DNA of 44,541 bases. Source: Candidatus Solibacter usitatus (lineage in GTDB: Bacteria; Acidobacteriota; Terriglobia; Bryobacterales; Bryobacteraceae). How positions within the stretch are numbered: the first letter of the stretch is position 1; every line of letters starts with the position of its first letter. Positions 8,892 through 18,282 of the stretch are shown here, piece after piece. The translations under genes and the position numbers were made by a program. The notes below the pieces were generated by a model. That model ran no database searches and was not told the DNA's origin. It was given only the letters and a program-made list of their open reading frames with translations. The stretch lies in NCBI GenBank assembly GCA_016191645.1, contig JACPVQ010000010.1, positions 1 through 44,541 on the forward strand. The letters run 5' to 3'.

Positions 8892-11800
8892 TGAGGACGG
8901 CTCTCTTAGGATTCGGAATTATTACGTCGCTGCTTGCCGTCTCCTGTGGCAAACATGCGTACCTCACTCCGGCGATGGTGCAGACATCGCCGAAACCAAT
9001 GCCCACAGCGGAGGCCGCGGACCACGCTCAGAGATATTTCTATGAACGCCGCACCGGCGGACAGGACCTGCCGCTGGAGAAATACGAAATCGCTCGGGAG
9101 CACGCCGCGCGCATGCCGGTGTTCTCTTTCGCGCACAACCGGCGGCTTACGAAAACCGAAGCTCGGGCCGCAGCGGCGGACCTGGGTGGTTGGGCCTCGC
9201 TAGGCCCGAGCAATCAAGGCGGGCGGACCAAAGTTCTCATCATCCATCCCAACAACCACGACATCATGTATGCCGGCTCGACGACGGGCGGCATCTTCAA
9301 GACGACAGATGGCGGTCAGAATTGGGCTGCGCTGGCGGACCTCATGCCCTCCTTAGGAATCGGCGCGATGGCGTTTCATCCCAACGATCCGGAAACCCTT
9401 TTTGCGGGCACCGGATTCTGGTTCAGCACGATTTCCGGAACCAACGTTTACGGGTCCGCCGTGCGCGGCGCGGGAATCTACAAATCCACCGATGGCGGCG
9501 CGACGTGGAACAAGTGGGGAAATCCCGATCCTGTTCAATTCCGCTACGTGAACCGCATTCACGTCAGCCGCAACAATCCGGATCGTATGTACGCCGCCAC
9601 ATGGTCCGGCGTCTGGAAGAGCGTCGACGGCGGACAGAGTTGGACCGTATCCTTGCGGCCTGCCACCAGCACCACCGGCTGTCAGGCGATGGTGATGCGC
9701 ACCGACGTGGATACCGATTATCTCTTCGCCGCATGCGGAACGTCTCCCGCTGAAAACCCGGCCATCTACAGAATAAAGGATGCCGCCGCCGGCAACACAT
9801 GGGAGCAGGTTCACAAGCCAGCGGGCATGGCGAATACGACGCTGGCGATTGCACCGTCGAATCCCAGCATCATTTACGCGTTGAGCGCGAGCTTTGAAAC
9901 CGACAAGCCCGAATGGCGCAACGGTCTGCTCGCCGTGTTCCGCTCCACCGCCAACGGCGACGCGGGCACGTGGGACGCGCGCGTGACGAATCAGGATCCC
10001 GTGGTGATCAACAAGGCGTTGCTCAGTTCGAATGCCAGCGCCTTTGTGGGCGTTTGCTTGCCGGGGAGTCCCAGTTTCGGCAGTCAGGGGTGGATTCACA
10101 ACGCCATCGCCATCGACCCGCAAGATCCGGACCGCGTCTACGTCGCGGGGATCGATATTTATCGCAGCGACGACGGCGGCGCGAATTGGGGCATTGCGTC
10201 GTTCTGGCAAGCGGCCGACGGGCCGCAAGGCGCGCATGCCGACGTACTCAACCTGGTTTATCATCCGGGCTTCGACGGTTCCGGCAATCAAACGCTCTAC
10301 GTGGCCAGCGACGGCGGCATTTATCGCACGAAGAATTCCCGCGCGGCGCTCGCCACCGGTTTGAACGGCGGATGTTTTCCCTACCGCAACGAAGTGGCTT
10401 GGCAACCCTTGCACAACGGCTACACCACAATTCAGTTCTATACAGGTGCGGTATATCCCGGGGGCTTTTCGTATTTCGGCGGAGCGCAGGACAACGGGAC
10501 ATTTCGCGGAACCGAAGGCGGCAAGGGCGTGTGGACGAAGCTCAACGGCGGGGACGGAATGGCCGTTCTCCTGGATCCAATCAATCCCAACAATCTTTAT
10601 CTATCGACGCAAGGCTTTGGATTCCGTCGCTCCACCAACGGGGGAAGGACTTTCACTTCCGGCACCAGCGGAGTAAGCGACGCGGGCCTGGCATTCGTGA
10701 CTCCAGTGGCAATGGACCCCGCCAATCCGCAGCGGCTGTGGACGGGCGGCTACCGTTTTTGGACGAGCATCAATGGCGCAGTTTCCTGGACCGCGGCCAG
10801 CATTGTGAACCCTACGGCGCAAGGAAGCGTGAGCTTTGTGGCGGTTTCCGCGGCGGACCCGAATCGCGTGCTGTTTGGAACTTCGCAGGGCTACGTTTAC
10901 CGCAGCCGCGCCGCGCGCGAGAGTGACGATGCCACCGTTTGGGAATCCAGCCGGCCGCGCGCCGGATTTCTTTCCGGCCTCGCCTTCGACCCCACGAACG
11001 CCGACATTGTTTACGCCACCTATAGCCAGTTCAACGCGGCGGCGAATCAGTCGCACGTCTATCGCTCCACCGACGGCGGCGCAACGTGGCAAGGCATCGA
11101 CGGTAGCGGCGAAAACGGAATTCCCGACATTCCCGTGCTGTGCATCGTGGCCGATCCGGTGGACGGACGGCAGCTCTACATCGGCACGGACATCGGAGTA
11201 TTCGTTTCCACCGATGGCGGCGCGAATTGGATGCGCGATGCCGGTCCCTTCGCCAATGTGGTGACGGAGACGTTGATTCTCAATCGGGACACCGGCGTCA
11301 CGCGGCTGTACGCATTTACTTTTGGCCGCGGAGCGTGGCGCACGGATCTCCCGAACACAGGCACGCCCTGCGCGTACGAGATCGACGATCCGGAGGATCC
11401 ACCGGCGTTTGGCGGAACCTTCTCACTCAACGTGAGAACATCGGACGGCTGCCGTTGGAGCGCGCTGCCGGTGGGAACTTTCGTCGACATCGGTTCGCCT
11501 GCAAGCGGAACCGGTTCGGGAAAACTAACTTATACGGTTCCACTGAGCACGGCGACGGCACGGCGTCGAGCCGGCATCGAAATTCAGGACCGCTCTTTCT
11601 CCGTGATGCAAGGCGCGGCCGTGGCCGTTCGCGCCAACGATGAGATGGCGGGTGCCGCTGCGATAGCTTCGCTGCCTTACGTGGGCGTGGTCGATACTCG
11701 CACCTTCACCGCGAATGCCGGAGATCCGCAGCAAAGTTGCACGCAGGCCCGCGGCCAGAAAACCGCGTGGTGGATCATTACGCCGCAGGAGTCCGGGGCG

Positions 11801-12058
11801 ATGGAAGTGATGGTGCAGGCACAGCGCTACGATGCCTTTGGGAATTCCGGTTTCGTCGCTTCCCTCTTTCCGTTGAATGGCACCACTCCCGGCGCGGAGT
11901 TAGCCTGTTTCAACGTTGTGCGAAACACGAGCGCGTGGGTCTTCGGCGGCCAGGTGGTCAATGTTACAGCGGGACAGCGGTACGCGCTGATGGTGAGCGC
12001 TACCGGAACCGCGGCGAATGACGGCGGATTCACCGTGGTGGGAGTGCGCAAGCAGTAG
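8891..12058 (+). CDS. Large Asp-box beta-propeller lipoprotein with BACON-type domain
   Basis: This 1055-residue protein begins with a lipoprotein signal (lipobox LAVSC). Most of its length (about 95-820) is built of Asp-box/BNR repeats; at least seven read S/T-x-D-G-G-x-x-W, for example KTTDGGQNW, KSTDGGATW and VSTDGGANW. These indicate one or two sortilin/Ycf48-type beta-propellers. A BACON/Ig-like domain follows (about 830-910; CAYEIDDPED..., DGCRWSALP, FSVMQG), then a C-terminal beta domain resembling pre-peptidase modules. Propellers of this type bind glycans or proteins, and no glycosidase active site was seen. It is probably exposed on the cell envelope. It is co-transcribed with the hydrolase and ends exactly against the convergent sulfatase gene with no gap. 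Confidence 0.8.
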   Translation: MRTALLGFGIITSLLAVSCGKHAYLTPAMVQTSPKPMPTAEAADHAQRYFYERRTGGQDLPLEKYEIAREHAARMPVFSFAHNRRLTKTEARAAAADLGGWASLGPSNQGGRTKVLIIHPNNHDIMYAGSTTGGIFKTTDGGQNWAALADLMPSLGIGAMAFHPNDPETLFAGTGFWFSTISGTNVYGSAVRGAGIYKSTDGGATWNKWGNPDPVQFRYVNRIHVSRNNPDRMYAATWSGVWKSVDGGQSWTVSLRPATSTTGCQAMVMRTDVDTDYLFAACGTSPAENPAIYRIKDAAAGNTWEQVHKPAGMANTTLAIAPSNPSIIYALSASFETDKPEWRNGLLAVFRSTANGDAGTWDARVTNQDPVVINKALLSSNASAFVGVCLPGSPSFGSQGWIHNAIAIDPQDPDRVYVAGIDIYRSDDGGANWGIASFWQAADGPQGAHADVLNLVYHPGFDGSGNQTLYVASDGGIYRTKNSRAALATGLNGGCFPYRNEVAWQPLHNGYTTIQFYTGAVYPGGFSYFGGAQDNGTFRGTEGGKGVWTKLNGGDGMAVLLDPINPNNLYLSTQGFGFRRSTNGGRTFTSGTSGVSDAGLAFVTPVAMDPANPQRLWTGGYRFWTSINGAVSWTAASIVNPTAQGSVSFVAVSAADPNRVLFGTSQGYVYRSRAARESDDATVWESSRPRAGFLSGLAFDPTNADIVYATYSQFNAAANQSHVYRSTDGGATWQGIDGSGENGIPDIPVLCIVADPVDGRQLYIGTDIGVFVSTDGGANWMRDAGPFANVVTETLILNRDTGVTRLYAFTFGRGAWRTDLPNTGTPCAYEIDDPEDPPAFGGTFSLNVRTSDGCRWSALPVGTFVDIGSPASGTGSGKLTYTVPLSTATARRRAGIEIQDRSFSVMQGAAVAVRANDEMAGAAAIASLPYVGVVDTRTFTANAGDPQQSCTQARGQKTAWWIITPQESGAMEVMVQAQRYDAFGNSGFVASLFPLNGTTPGAELACFNVVRNTSAWVFGGQVVNVTAGQRYALMVSATGTAANDGGFTVVGVRKQ

Positions 12059-13582
12059 CTACTCCGGTTTGTGCGTCGCACGCTCGACGGCGGCGCGCCG
12101 GGCGGCTTCGCTGAGGCTTCTGTTGAACGATGCGCCGAAGCCATCCGTCTGGCGGTAAACGTAGGACTGCCAGGGATCTTTTCCTTCCATGCGAGGATCT
12201 CCTGTTTTGCGCAGCATGTCTTCCAATCTGGCGGCGAGTTTGGCTTTTTCCTTTGCGAAAAGCGGCTCACCGGCGACGTTGTGAATCTGCGCCGGGTCCT
12301 TGTTGATTTCGTATAGTTCCTCGGCGGGGCGTTTGCCGAACGAGAGCTGCGCATGTCTGCCGCGATGAGCCATGACGTATGTTTTCGTGGGACCTTCATC
12401 GACGTCGCCTTCGGCGGTCTTATTCGATGAGACGAAATCGCCGCCGGCGGGCCAGCGGTCCGGCGCGTAGTTGCGGATGTAGAGAAACTCCTTCGTGCGG
12501 ATCGCGCGCATCGGATACGTTGCTCCCTCCGGCCTCGCCATGACGTGGCGTTCCAGGCTTGTGAAAGCGCAATCACGCGAGGCATCGGCTGCGCCGTCCA
12601 GAAGAGGCAACAGACTGCGTCCGCTCATGGAAGAGGGAACCGGAAGGCGCGCGGCTTCCAGAAATGTCGGCGCGAAATCGGTGTGACTGCAGAACTCTTC
12701 GACAACGCGCCCTGATGCGCGGATGCCCGCGCCCCAGCGAATGGCAAGCGGCATGCGCACGCCCCAATCGTAGAGATTTCCCTTCGCGCGCGGAAAGGGC
12801 AATCCATTGTCGCTGGTAGCGACAATAAGCGTTCTTTCCAACTCGCCGCTGCGCTTAAGCACTTCCAGCGCCGCGCCGATCTGTTCATCGAACCACTCCA
12901 CCTCTGCCGCGTAGTCCAGCAGATCGCCGCGCACTTCTTCGGCATCGGGAAGGAATTCGGGCACCTCCGCGTCTTGCAGCCGCTTGCCTTTACGCAATCC
13001 GTAGCCGCGTTCATACCCGCGATGGGGCTCCTTACTGCCCAGCCAAAAGAAGAACGGCGCGCCGGCCGGACGCTCTTCCAGAAACGCCGCGAAGTTGGAT
13101 GCGTAATCGCCGTTAAACACGCCGGGCGAAGGGGAATTTGCAAGCAGCTTAGAGTTGTACTCCTTCACCAGCGGATGCCGCTGCAACCCCGCGGCTTTCC
13201 AATCTCCGGGCGCCCAGCCTTTGCCGGTGAATCCAACGTGATAGCCCGCATCGTGCAAGAGGTGCGTCACTAACGGCAGGTCCGGAGGAATGGCTCCATA
13301 CAGCACGCCGGCCTCTCCCGATTGCCATTGATAACGCCCCGACAAAATGGATGTGCGCGATGGCGTGCACGACGGGCTGGAACAAAAGGAATGTCGAAAC
13401 AGCACTCCTTCCTTGGCCAGACGATCGAAGTTCGGCGTGCGCGCCATTTTCGAACCGTATGCGCCGCAATGCGCCCATGACAGATCGTCGGCGAGAAGGA
13501 AGAGGATGTTCGCGCGCGCCTCGCTGCGGCAACCAAAGCCTGCCGCTCCTATCGCGGTCTGCAGCCAACGACGACGGTTCAT
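12059..13582 (-). CDS. Exported sulfatase
   Basis: This 507-residue protein of the type I sulfatase family has a twin-arginine-like N-terminus (NRRRWLQ). The metal-binding DD lies at about 32-33 (LLADDLSW). The formylglycine motif CTPSRTSILSGR has the modifiable Cys at about 72. ATSDNGLPFPRAKG carries further active-site residues. The C-x-P-x-R form needs a formylglycine-generating enzyme or anaerobic maturase, neither of which is in the window. The ATG at 13582 overlaps the stop of the amidase gene by four bases (ATGA), which fixes the start; the longer upstream frame is a shadow of the amidase. It probably removes sulfate esters from polysaccharides. Substrate is unknown. Confidence 0.88.
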   Translation of the reverse strand: MNRRRWLQTAIGAAGFGCRSEARANILFLLADDLSWAHCGAYGSKMARTPNFDRLAKEGVLFRHSFCSSPSCTPSRTSILSGRYQWQSGEAGVLYGAIPPDLPLVTHLLHDAGYHVGFTGKGWAPGDWKAAGLQRHPLVKEYNSKLLANSPSPGVFNGDYASNFAAFLEERPAGAPFFFWLGSKEPHRGYERGYGLRKGKRLQDAEVPEFLPDAEEVRGDLLDYAAEVEWFDEQIGAALEVLKRSGELERTLIVATSDNGLPFPRAKGNLYDWGVRMPLAIRWGAGIRASGRVVEEFCSHTDFAPTFLEAARLPVPSSMSGRSLLPLLDGAADASRDCAFTSLERHVMARPEGATYPMRAIRTKEFLYIRNYAPDRWPAGGDFVSSNKTAEGDVDEGPTKTYVMAHRGRHAQLSFGKRPAEELYEINKDPAQIHNVAGEPLFAKEKAKLAARLEDMLRKTGDPRMEGKDPWQSYVYRQTDGFGASFNRSLSEAARRAAVERATHKPE

Positions 13583-15240
13583 TGCAGCGGCGGCCTCATC
13601 GTGTGCCATTTCGTTGCCTGCTCGTAAGCGAGGGCGACCCTCATGGCATCGCCTTCCTGGCACAGCCGCGAAGTAAACAAGAGCCCGCGCGGCATGCCGC
13701 CCGTGAATCCGCACGGAACAACCACCTGCGGATGGCCCGTAAGGTTGGTGATGGTGAGGATGGGCCCCGAAGAGGTTGGCGAGACCAGCACATCCCAATC
13801 TTTGAGGAACTCTTCCATCTTGCGCAACAGCAGCGTGCGCGCGCGTTGCGCGCGGATGTACTCCACGGCGGGAATGAGGCGAGACGTGCGGAACGAGTTC
13901 GGCCACGCGTTCGCGGCTTGATCCTTGAGTTGATTCACGCCGCCGTCGCGCGTGAGATCGTCGAATGCCGCGCCGGCTTCGGCGTTGAGAATCACCAGCA
14001 GCGCGCCCGTCTCCACCTGCGGGAGTTCCACGCTCTTCAGTGTCGCGCCGGTTTTGCGCAAGTCTTCCAGCGTTTGCTCGTAGACTTTTTTGTCGTCGTC
14101 GCGCACGCTGTCGAAATCTTTTTGCAGAATGCCCACGCGAAGGTTAGCCAGCGGCTTGCGCGGCTCCCACCCCAACGGCGCGTCGGGTACGGTGCCGTCG
14201 CGTCCGTCGGGACCGTAGATGGCCCGCAGTACCAGCGCGCAATCTTCCACGCCGCGGCAGATGGGGCCAATCTTATCCATGGTCCAGCTCAATGCCATCG
14301 CACCGAAGCGGCTCACGCGGCCATAGGTGGGGCGCAGCCCGACGACACCGCAGCGAGTAGAGGGCGTCACAATCGAGCCCAGCGTTTCCGTGCCGATGGA
14401 AAATCCGACGCAGCCCGCTGCCGTTGCCGATGCCGATCCCGCCGAAGATCCGCTGGAGGTCTGCTCGATGTTCCACGGAGTTTTTGTCATTCCGCCGAAC
14501 CACAGTCCGCCCATGGCGAGCGCGCCCATGGAGAGCTTGGCTAACAATACGCCGCCCGCTTTTTCCAGCCGCTCGACTACCGTGCAGTTGTAATCGAAAA
14601 CCTGTTTCTGATACGGCTCCGCGCCCCACGTGGTGGGAATGCCTTTGGTGGCGAACAGATCTTTCACGCCGTAGGGAATGCCGTGCAAGGGCCCTTTGTA
14701 GCGCCCGCGGCGGATTTCCGCGTCGGCGCGAGCGGCTTGCTCCAATGCGAGCTCTTCGGTCAGCGTGATGACGCAATTCAATTTAGGGCTGAATTGTTTT
14801 AAACGCTCCAGGTACATTTTGGTAAGAGCGGCGGAGGTGATTCGTTTCGCTTTGACCAACGGGGCGAGTTCGGTCACGGGCCAGAATGCCAGATCCTCGA
14901 CGTTCTTCCAATCGCGGCGGGCAACGGACCGCGTGGGTTGGAAACGAGCGGTCCTGGGCCACGACTGACCCGGAAGGCGCGTCGAATACGTGATGGCAGG
15001 TTCCGTGTCGAGCGGAATGTCGATCTTGCGCAGCGCTTCCAGTGAGCCCAGGCCGCGGTTGACGCGGGGCAACATCAGCGCCAGATGTTCCTCGCTGAAT
15101 TCCAGCCCCATGGTTTTCAATGCGCCGGTAAGCGTCTCTTTGCTGATCCGCTGCGGCTGCGCGGCGGGATTCTGTTGCGCCGGAATCTCCGGAGCTGCGG
15201 CCAGCGCCGCCATCAATTGAAACCATTCGCGCCGTTCCAT
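13579..15240 (-). CDS. Exported amidase (amidase-signature family)
   Basis: This 553-residue protein has an N-terminal twin-arginine-like signal (MERREWFQLMAALAAAPE) and about 100 extra residues before the amidase-signature core. The core shows the Ser-cisSer-Lys triad: GIPYGVKDLF (Lys) and the Gly/Ser-rich TSSGSSAGSASATAAG segment. GTETLGSI follows with the nucleophile region. The start at 15240 is set by a GGAGG six bases upstream on the minus strand; an ATG six bases further out is too close to that site. It would hydrolyse an amide bond of an unknown envelope or extracellular substrate. The sulfatase gene follows with a four-base overlap. The 5' region contains motifs that may control the divergent Rieske operon. 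Confidence 0.87.
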   Translation of the reverse strand: MERREWFQLMAALAAAPEIPAQQNPAAQPQRISKETLTGALKTMGLEFSEEHLALMLPRVNRGLGSLEALRKIDIPLDTEPAITYSTRLPGQSWPRTARFQPTRSVARRDWKNVEDLAFWPVTELAPLVKAKRITSAALTKMYLERLKQFSPKLNCVITLTEELALEQAARADAEIRRGRYKGPLHGIPYGVKDLFATKGIPTTWGAEPYQKQVFDYNCTVVERLEKAGGVLLAKLSMGALAMGGLWFGGMTKTPWNIEQTSSGSSAGSASATAAGCVGFSIGTETLGSIVTPSTRCGVVGLRPTYGRVSRFGAMALSWTMDKIGPICRGVEDCALVLRAIYGPDGRDGTVPDAPLGWEPRKPLANLRVGILQKDFDSVRDDDKKVYEQTLEDLRKTGATLKSVELPQVETGALLVILNAEAGAAFDDLTRDGGVNQLKDQAANAWPNSFRTSRLIPAVEYIRAQRARTLLLRKMEEFLKDWDVLVSPTSSGPILTITNLTGHPQVVVPCGFTGGMPRGLLFTSRLCQEGDAMRVALAYEQATKWHTMRPPLQ

Positions 15241-15290
15241 GCTCATCCTCCCAAACGGATTTTCAATAGTACCATCGCGCACGTCCGCAG

Positions 15291-15328
15291 GCGTCCGATA
15301 ATCCTACACTGGCCGATTCTCGGACGCC
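15291..15328 (+). promoter_or_regulatory. Two putative activator sites (UAS) upstream of the Rieske operon
   Basis: Two related motifs lie back to back: GCGTCCGATAATCCTACAC (15291-15309) and TGGCCGATTCTCGGACGCC (15310-15328). By eye, the first matches a motif upstream of the tetraheme gene (21331-21349) at 14 of 19 positions. The second shares the core CCGATTCTC and the following GAC. GGCGTCCGA and TCGGACGCC form an outer inverted repeat. They lie about 115-150 bp before the predicted sigma54 start, a usual distance for NtrC-type enhancers. Confidence 0.5.
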
Positions 15329-15413
15329 GCGGGCTCCATGGCCATTTGTTTACGACACAGCCTAAGCCTTTTCTTTTCCGCATCCTGCCTTGGTCACGGG
15401 CAACACGGATCAA

Positions 15414-15430
15414 TTGGGGTCCAACTTGCC
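15414..15430 (+). promoter_or_regulatory. Putative sigma54 (-24/-12) promoter of the Rieske operon
   Basis: TTGGGGTCCAACTTGCC has the invariant GG (15416-15417) and GC (15428-15429) exactly ten bases apart, with TTGG and TTGC both perfect against the TTGGCAC-N5-TTGC consensus. Transcription would start near 15441, leaving a short leader that contains AAAGGGAAG before the ATG at 15456. Confidence 0.55.
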
Positions 15431-15455
15431 CTTCTGAAACGCAGAAAGGGAAGCG

Positions 15456-15950
15456 ATGGGAGCAGACGGTCAATGCACGGAACATAACTGCAAGGATTGC
15501 CCGAACCGCGAACAACCGGCGCCGGTGGCGCGCAGATCGGCCGTTTCGTGGATCTTGAGCGGAGGCGTTGCCGCCTCACTGGTTTCTTTTTTCTACCCCA
15601 TCGTGCGCTTTCTCAATCCCCCCAATATCGCGGAAGCGGCCGTCGACGAAGTCCTGGCCGGCAAGGTCGGCGATTTGAAGGCCAACTCCGGCAAGATCGT
15701 GAAGTTCGGCAACAAGCCCGCGCTTCTGGTTCACGTCAACGACAGCGAATGGAAAGCGTTTTCGGCGGTGTGCAGCCACTTGAACTGCACGGTGCAATAC
15801 CAGGATTCGACATCGCAAATCTGGTGCGCCTGCCACAACGGGATCTACGATCTGAACGGGCGCGTGGTGTCGGGACCACCGCCGAAACCGCTCGAAGAAT
15901 ATGCGGTGCGCATTCGCGCGGATGAAGTCATCATCTCGCGCAGGGGCTGA
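15456..15950 (+). CDS. Rieske [2Fe-2S] protein of a cytochrome bc/b6f-type complex
   Basis: This 164-residue protein has a basic N-terminus with RR at 26-27 followed by one membrane anchor (about 30-52), as in Tat-inserted Rieske proteins. The cluster motifs are CSHLNC (106-111) and CACHNG (124-129). Ligands would be C106, H108, C124 and H127, with C111-C126 as the disulfide. An unusual cysteine-rich start (C7, C12, C15) precedes the anchor and lies on the cytoplasmic side; its role is unknown. A ribosome site AAAGGGAAG precedes the ATG. The stop overlaps the cytochrome b start by one base, so they are coupled. It would pass electrons from quinol to the c-type cytochromes encoded downstream. 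Confidence 0.92.
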   Translation: MGADGQCTEHNCKDCPNREQPAPVARRSAVSWILSGGVAASLVSFFYPIVRFLNPPNIAEAAVDEVLAGKVGDLKANSGKIVKFGNKPALLVHVNDSEWKAFSAVCSHLNCTVQYQDSTSQIWCACHNGIYDLNGRVVSGPPPKPLEEYAVRIRADEVIISRRG

Positions 15951-17035
15951 TGGAGAGACACGTGGCCGAAACGAATCGCGCGCTCAAGACCGGCTGGCTG
16001 GAAGAGAGGCTCGGGCTGCAGGCAATCCGCGAACTGGCGGAGCACAAACGCGTCCCCGTGCACTCTTCGATGCACTGGTATTACTTTGGCGGCATCTCGC
16101 TGTTTCTGGTGATGGTCCAAGTGATCACGGGCATCCTGCTCATGCTCTACTACCGGCCCACGGTGGCGGAAGCGTTTGAGAGCGTGCGCTTCATCATGAC
16201 GCGCGTGGAGTTTGGCTGGCTCATCCGCTCTATCCACAGTTGGAGCGCGAACCTGCTGATCTTCATGGTGTTCGTGCACATGTTCAGCGTGGTGTTCACG
16301 CATGCCTACCGCCCGCCTCGCGAACTGACATGGCTCACGGGCATCGCGCTGTTGGGCCTGATGATGGCGTTTGGCTTCAGCGGATATCTGCTGCCGTGGA
16401 ACAAGATCTCCTACTTCGCCACCAAGGTCGGCGCGGATGTCGCCGCCAGCACGCCGCTGATTGGAGAAGCCATCGCGCGATTCCTGCGCGGCGGAGAAGA
16501 TGTGGGCGGCGCAACGTTGACGCGCTTCTTCGCATTTCATGTGGTAGTTCTTCCGGTTGCCGCGGCAATGCTCTTGATGATTCACCTATTGCTGGTGCAA
16601 AAGAGCGGCATGAGCACGCCGCCATGGATTGCCGCGTCGAAAGTGCGGCAGATGAAGTTCTTTCCCAATTTCCTGCTGCGCGAATTGATGGTGTGGTATT
16701 GCACAATGGCTGTGCTTGGCGCGCTTGCCGCAATCTTTCCTTGGGAGCTGGGCGAGAAGGCGGACCCGTTCGCGCCGGCCCCCGCGGGCATCCGGCCGGA
16801 ATGGTATTTTCTGGCGCAATTCTACACGCTCAAACTCATTCCAAGCCACGTCCTGTTCATGGAAGGAGAGTTGTTGGGCATCTTCGGCTTCGGTTTACTC
16901 GCCGTGCTGTGGGCGGGGCTTCCCGCGTGGGCCATACGGAAAGACGGATCGGCGCGCACGCGGCTGGTAGTGAGCGCGGCGGTTTTTCTTGTGGCTTACC
17001 TGGTGGTGTTCACCATATTGGGGTACGTGAAATGA
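15950..17035 (+). CDS. Cytochrome b, b6-type with fused subunit IV-like part
   Basis: This 361-residue membrane protein contains both the heme-binding four-helix part and the C-terminal quinol-site part in one chain. Heme ligands are H96 and H110 on helix B (14 apart) and H197 and H212 on helix D (15 apart). The 15-residue spacing on helix D is the cytochrome b6 pattern, not the mitochondrial bc1 pattern. The Qo-site PEWY motif is at 283-286 in RPEWYFLAQFY. At least seven hydrophobic helices are visible. It is the quinol-oxidising core of the complex with the Rieske protein upstream. Its stop overlaps the start of the nonaheme cytochrome (ATGA), which takes the place normally held by cytochrome c1 or f. 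Confidence 0.92.
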   Translation: MERHVAETNRALKTGWLEERLGLQAIRELAEHKRVPVHSSMHWYYFGGISLFLVMVQVITGILLMLYYRPTVAEAFESVRFIMTRVEFGWLIRSIHSWSANLLIFMVFVHMFSVVFTHAYRPPRELTWLTGIALLGLMMAFGFSGYLLPWNKISYFATKVGADVAASTPLIGEAIARFLRGGEDVGGATLTRFFAFHVVVLPVAAAMLLMIHLLLVQKSGMSTPPWIAASKVRQMKFFPNFLLRELMVWYCTMAVLGALAAIFPWELGEKADPFAPAPAGIRPEWYFLAQFYTLKLIPSHVLFMEGELLGIFGFGLLAVLWAGLPAWAIRKDGSARTRLVVSAAVFLVAYLVVFTILGYVK

Positions 17036-18282
17036 AATCGCCGGCGCTCGCTTTTTTCTTGTTGCTGACATCCTCCGCGTTGCTGCAGCCGGCGAAGGAC
17101 TCCTGCGTGGAGTGTCACACGGTGATGGAAGGAAACCTGCAGCGACCCGCCACTTTGATCAAGAACGATGTGCACACGGCCAGCCGCTTGAGCTGCGCCG
17201 ATTGCCACGGCGGCGATCCGCAATCGGACGATCCGTTGCAGGCGATGAGCGCGGCGAAGGGCTTTCGTGGAAAGACCGCGCGCACGGCCATCCCGAAGCT
17301 TTGCTCGACTTGCCACAGCGATCCGAATTTCATGCGCAAGTACCGGCCGCAGCAACGCGTCGATCAGTTCCAGCTTTATCAAACCAGTGTGCACGGAAAG
17401 CGTTTGGCAACGGGTGATACCACAGTCGCCACGTGCGTCGATTGCCACAGCGTGCACGATATCCGGCCGGTGAAGGACGCCGCTTCGCCCGTGCATCCGC
17501 TGAAACTGCCGGCAACCTGCGGCCACTGTCACGCCGACAAAACGAAAATGGCGCGTTACAAGATCTCCACCAATCAATTGGACGAATATCGCACCAGCGT
17601 GCATTGGGAAGCGCTCACGAAGCGCGGAGATTTGAGCGCGCCGAACTGCGCTTCGTGCCACGGCAATCACGGCGCTAAGCCGCCGCAAGTGGAATCGGTG
17701 GCAGCGGTTTGCGGAAGCTGCCATGTGCTGTTTGAGAAGAACTTCGCGCTCAGCGCGCATAAGCCGGTGTTCACAAGCGATAGCGGCGGCGGTTGCGTGG
17801 TGTGCCACTCGAATCATGCGATTCACAAACCGTCTTCGGCCATGTTGGACGGCGTCAAGTCCGTGTGCACGCCTTGCCATGAAAGCGCATCGGAACAAGG
17901 AAAGACGGCCACGCGTCTGGCGCAATCGCTCAACGGGCTGGACAAAGCGCTGATCGAGTCGGAGAGACTGTTGAGCCAAGCCGACAAATATGGCATGGAG
18001 GTGTCGGAGGCGCAGGTGAAGCTGATGGATGGCAAGGAGAGCCTTGTCAAAGCACGGCTTGCGCTGCACACGTTTCGCGAAGGCGAGGTTCGCAAGCCAG
18101 TCGATGCGGGCATGGCCATTGCGAAGGAGACGCTGGAAGGGGCCAAGGCCGCGCTGCATGAAAAAGACGTGCGACGCAACGGGCTCGCCGTCTCAGTCTT
18201 TTGTATCCTCCTGGCCATCCTGGCAATCTGGTTTTTGATCCGTAGAATGGAATCCAACAACAATGGAGCGATAAACTCATGA
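17032..18282 (+). CDS. Membrane-anchored nonaheme cytochrome c
   Basis: This 416-residue protein has a signal peptide (about 1-20) and nine CxxCH heme motifs: CVECH, CADCH, CSTCH, CVDCH, CGHCH, CASCH, CGSCH, CVVCH and CTPCH. A heme-free helical segment (about 290-380) and one C-terminal membrane helix (VFCILLAILAIWFLI) follow. Many extra histidines suggest bis-His ligation, as in NrfB/NapC-type and cytochrome c3-like proteins. Encoded directly after cytochrome b with a four-base overlap, it probably receives electrons from the Rieske centre. The ATG at 17032 was chosen because the signal peptide begins there; the same frame runs open upstream as a shadow of cytochrome b. The next gene also overlaps by four bases. 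Confidence 0.9.
   Translation: MKSPALAFFLLLTSSALLQPAKDSCVECHTVMEGNLQRPATLIKNDVHTASRLSCADCHGGDPQSDDPLQAMSAAKGFRGKTARTAIPKLCSTCHSDPNFMRKYRPQQRVDQFQLYQTSVHGKRLATGDTTVATCVDCHSVHDIRPVKDAASPVHPLKLPATCGHCHADKTKMARYKISTNQLDEYRTSVHWEALTKRGDLSAPNCASCHGNHGAKPPQVESVAAVCGSCHVLFEKNFALSAHKPVFTSDSGGGCVVCHSNHAIHKPSSAMLDGVKSVCTPCHESASEQGKTATRLAQSLNGLDKALIESERLLSQADKYGMEVSEAQVKLMDGKESLVKARLALHTFREGEVRKPVDAGMAIAKETLEGAKAALHEKDVRRNGLAVSVFCILLAILAIWFLIRRMESNNNGAINS

Noticed and set aside
12050..12066. GTAGCTAC palindrome at the junction of the propeller and sulfatase genes
   Set aside because: It arises from the two stop codons (TAG and CTA) meeting; there is no stem long enough for a terminator and no T-run.
13583..13906. 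N-terminal extension of the sulfatase
   Set aside because: It overlaps the amidase gene in another frame; the Tat-like signal begins at 13582, where the four-base overlap is normal for an operon.
15310..15328. Inverted repeat as an amidase terminator or sRNA gene
   Set aside because: It lies upstream of both divergent genes, has no T-run, and is better explained by its similarity to the motif at 21331-21349.
16240..17031. Long plus-strand frame upstream of the nonaheme cytochrome
   Set aside because: It is the out-of-frame shadow of cytochrome b. The cytochrome's signal peptide begins at 17032, and the ATGA overlap fixes that start.
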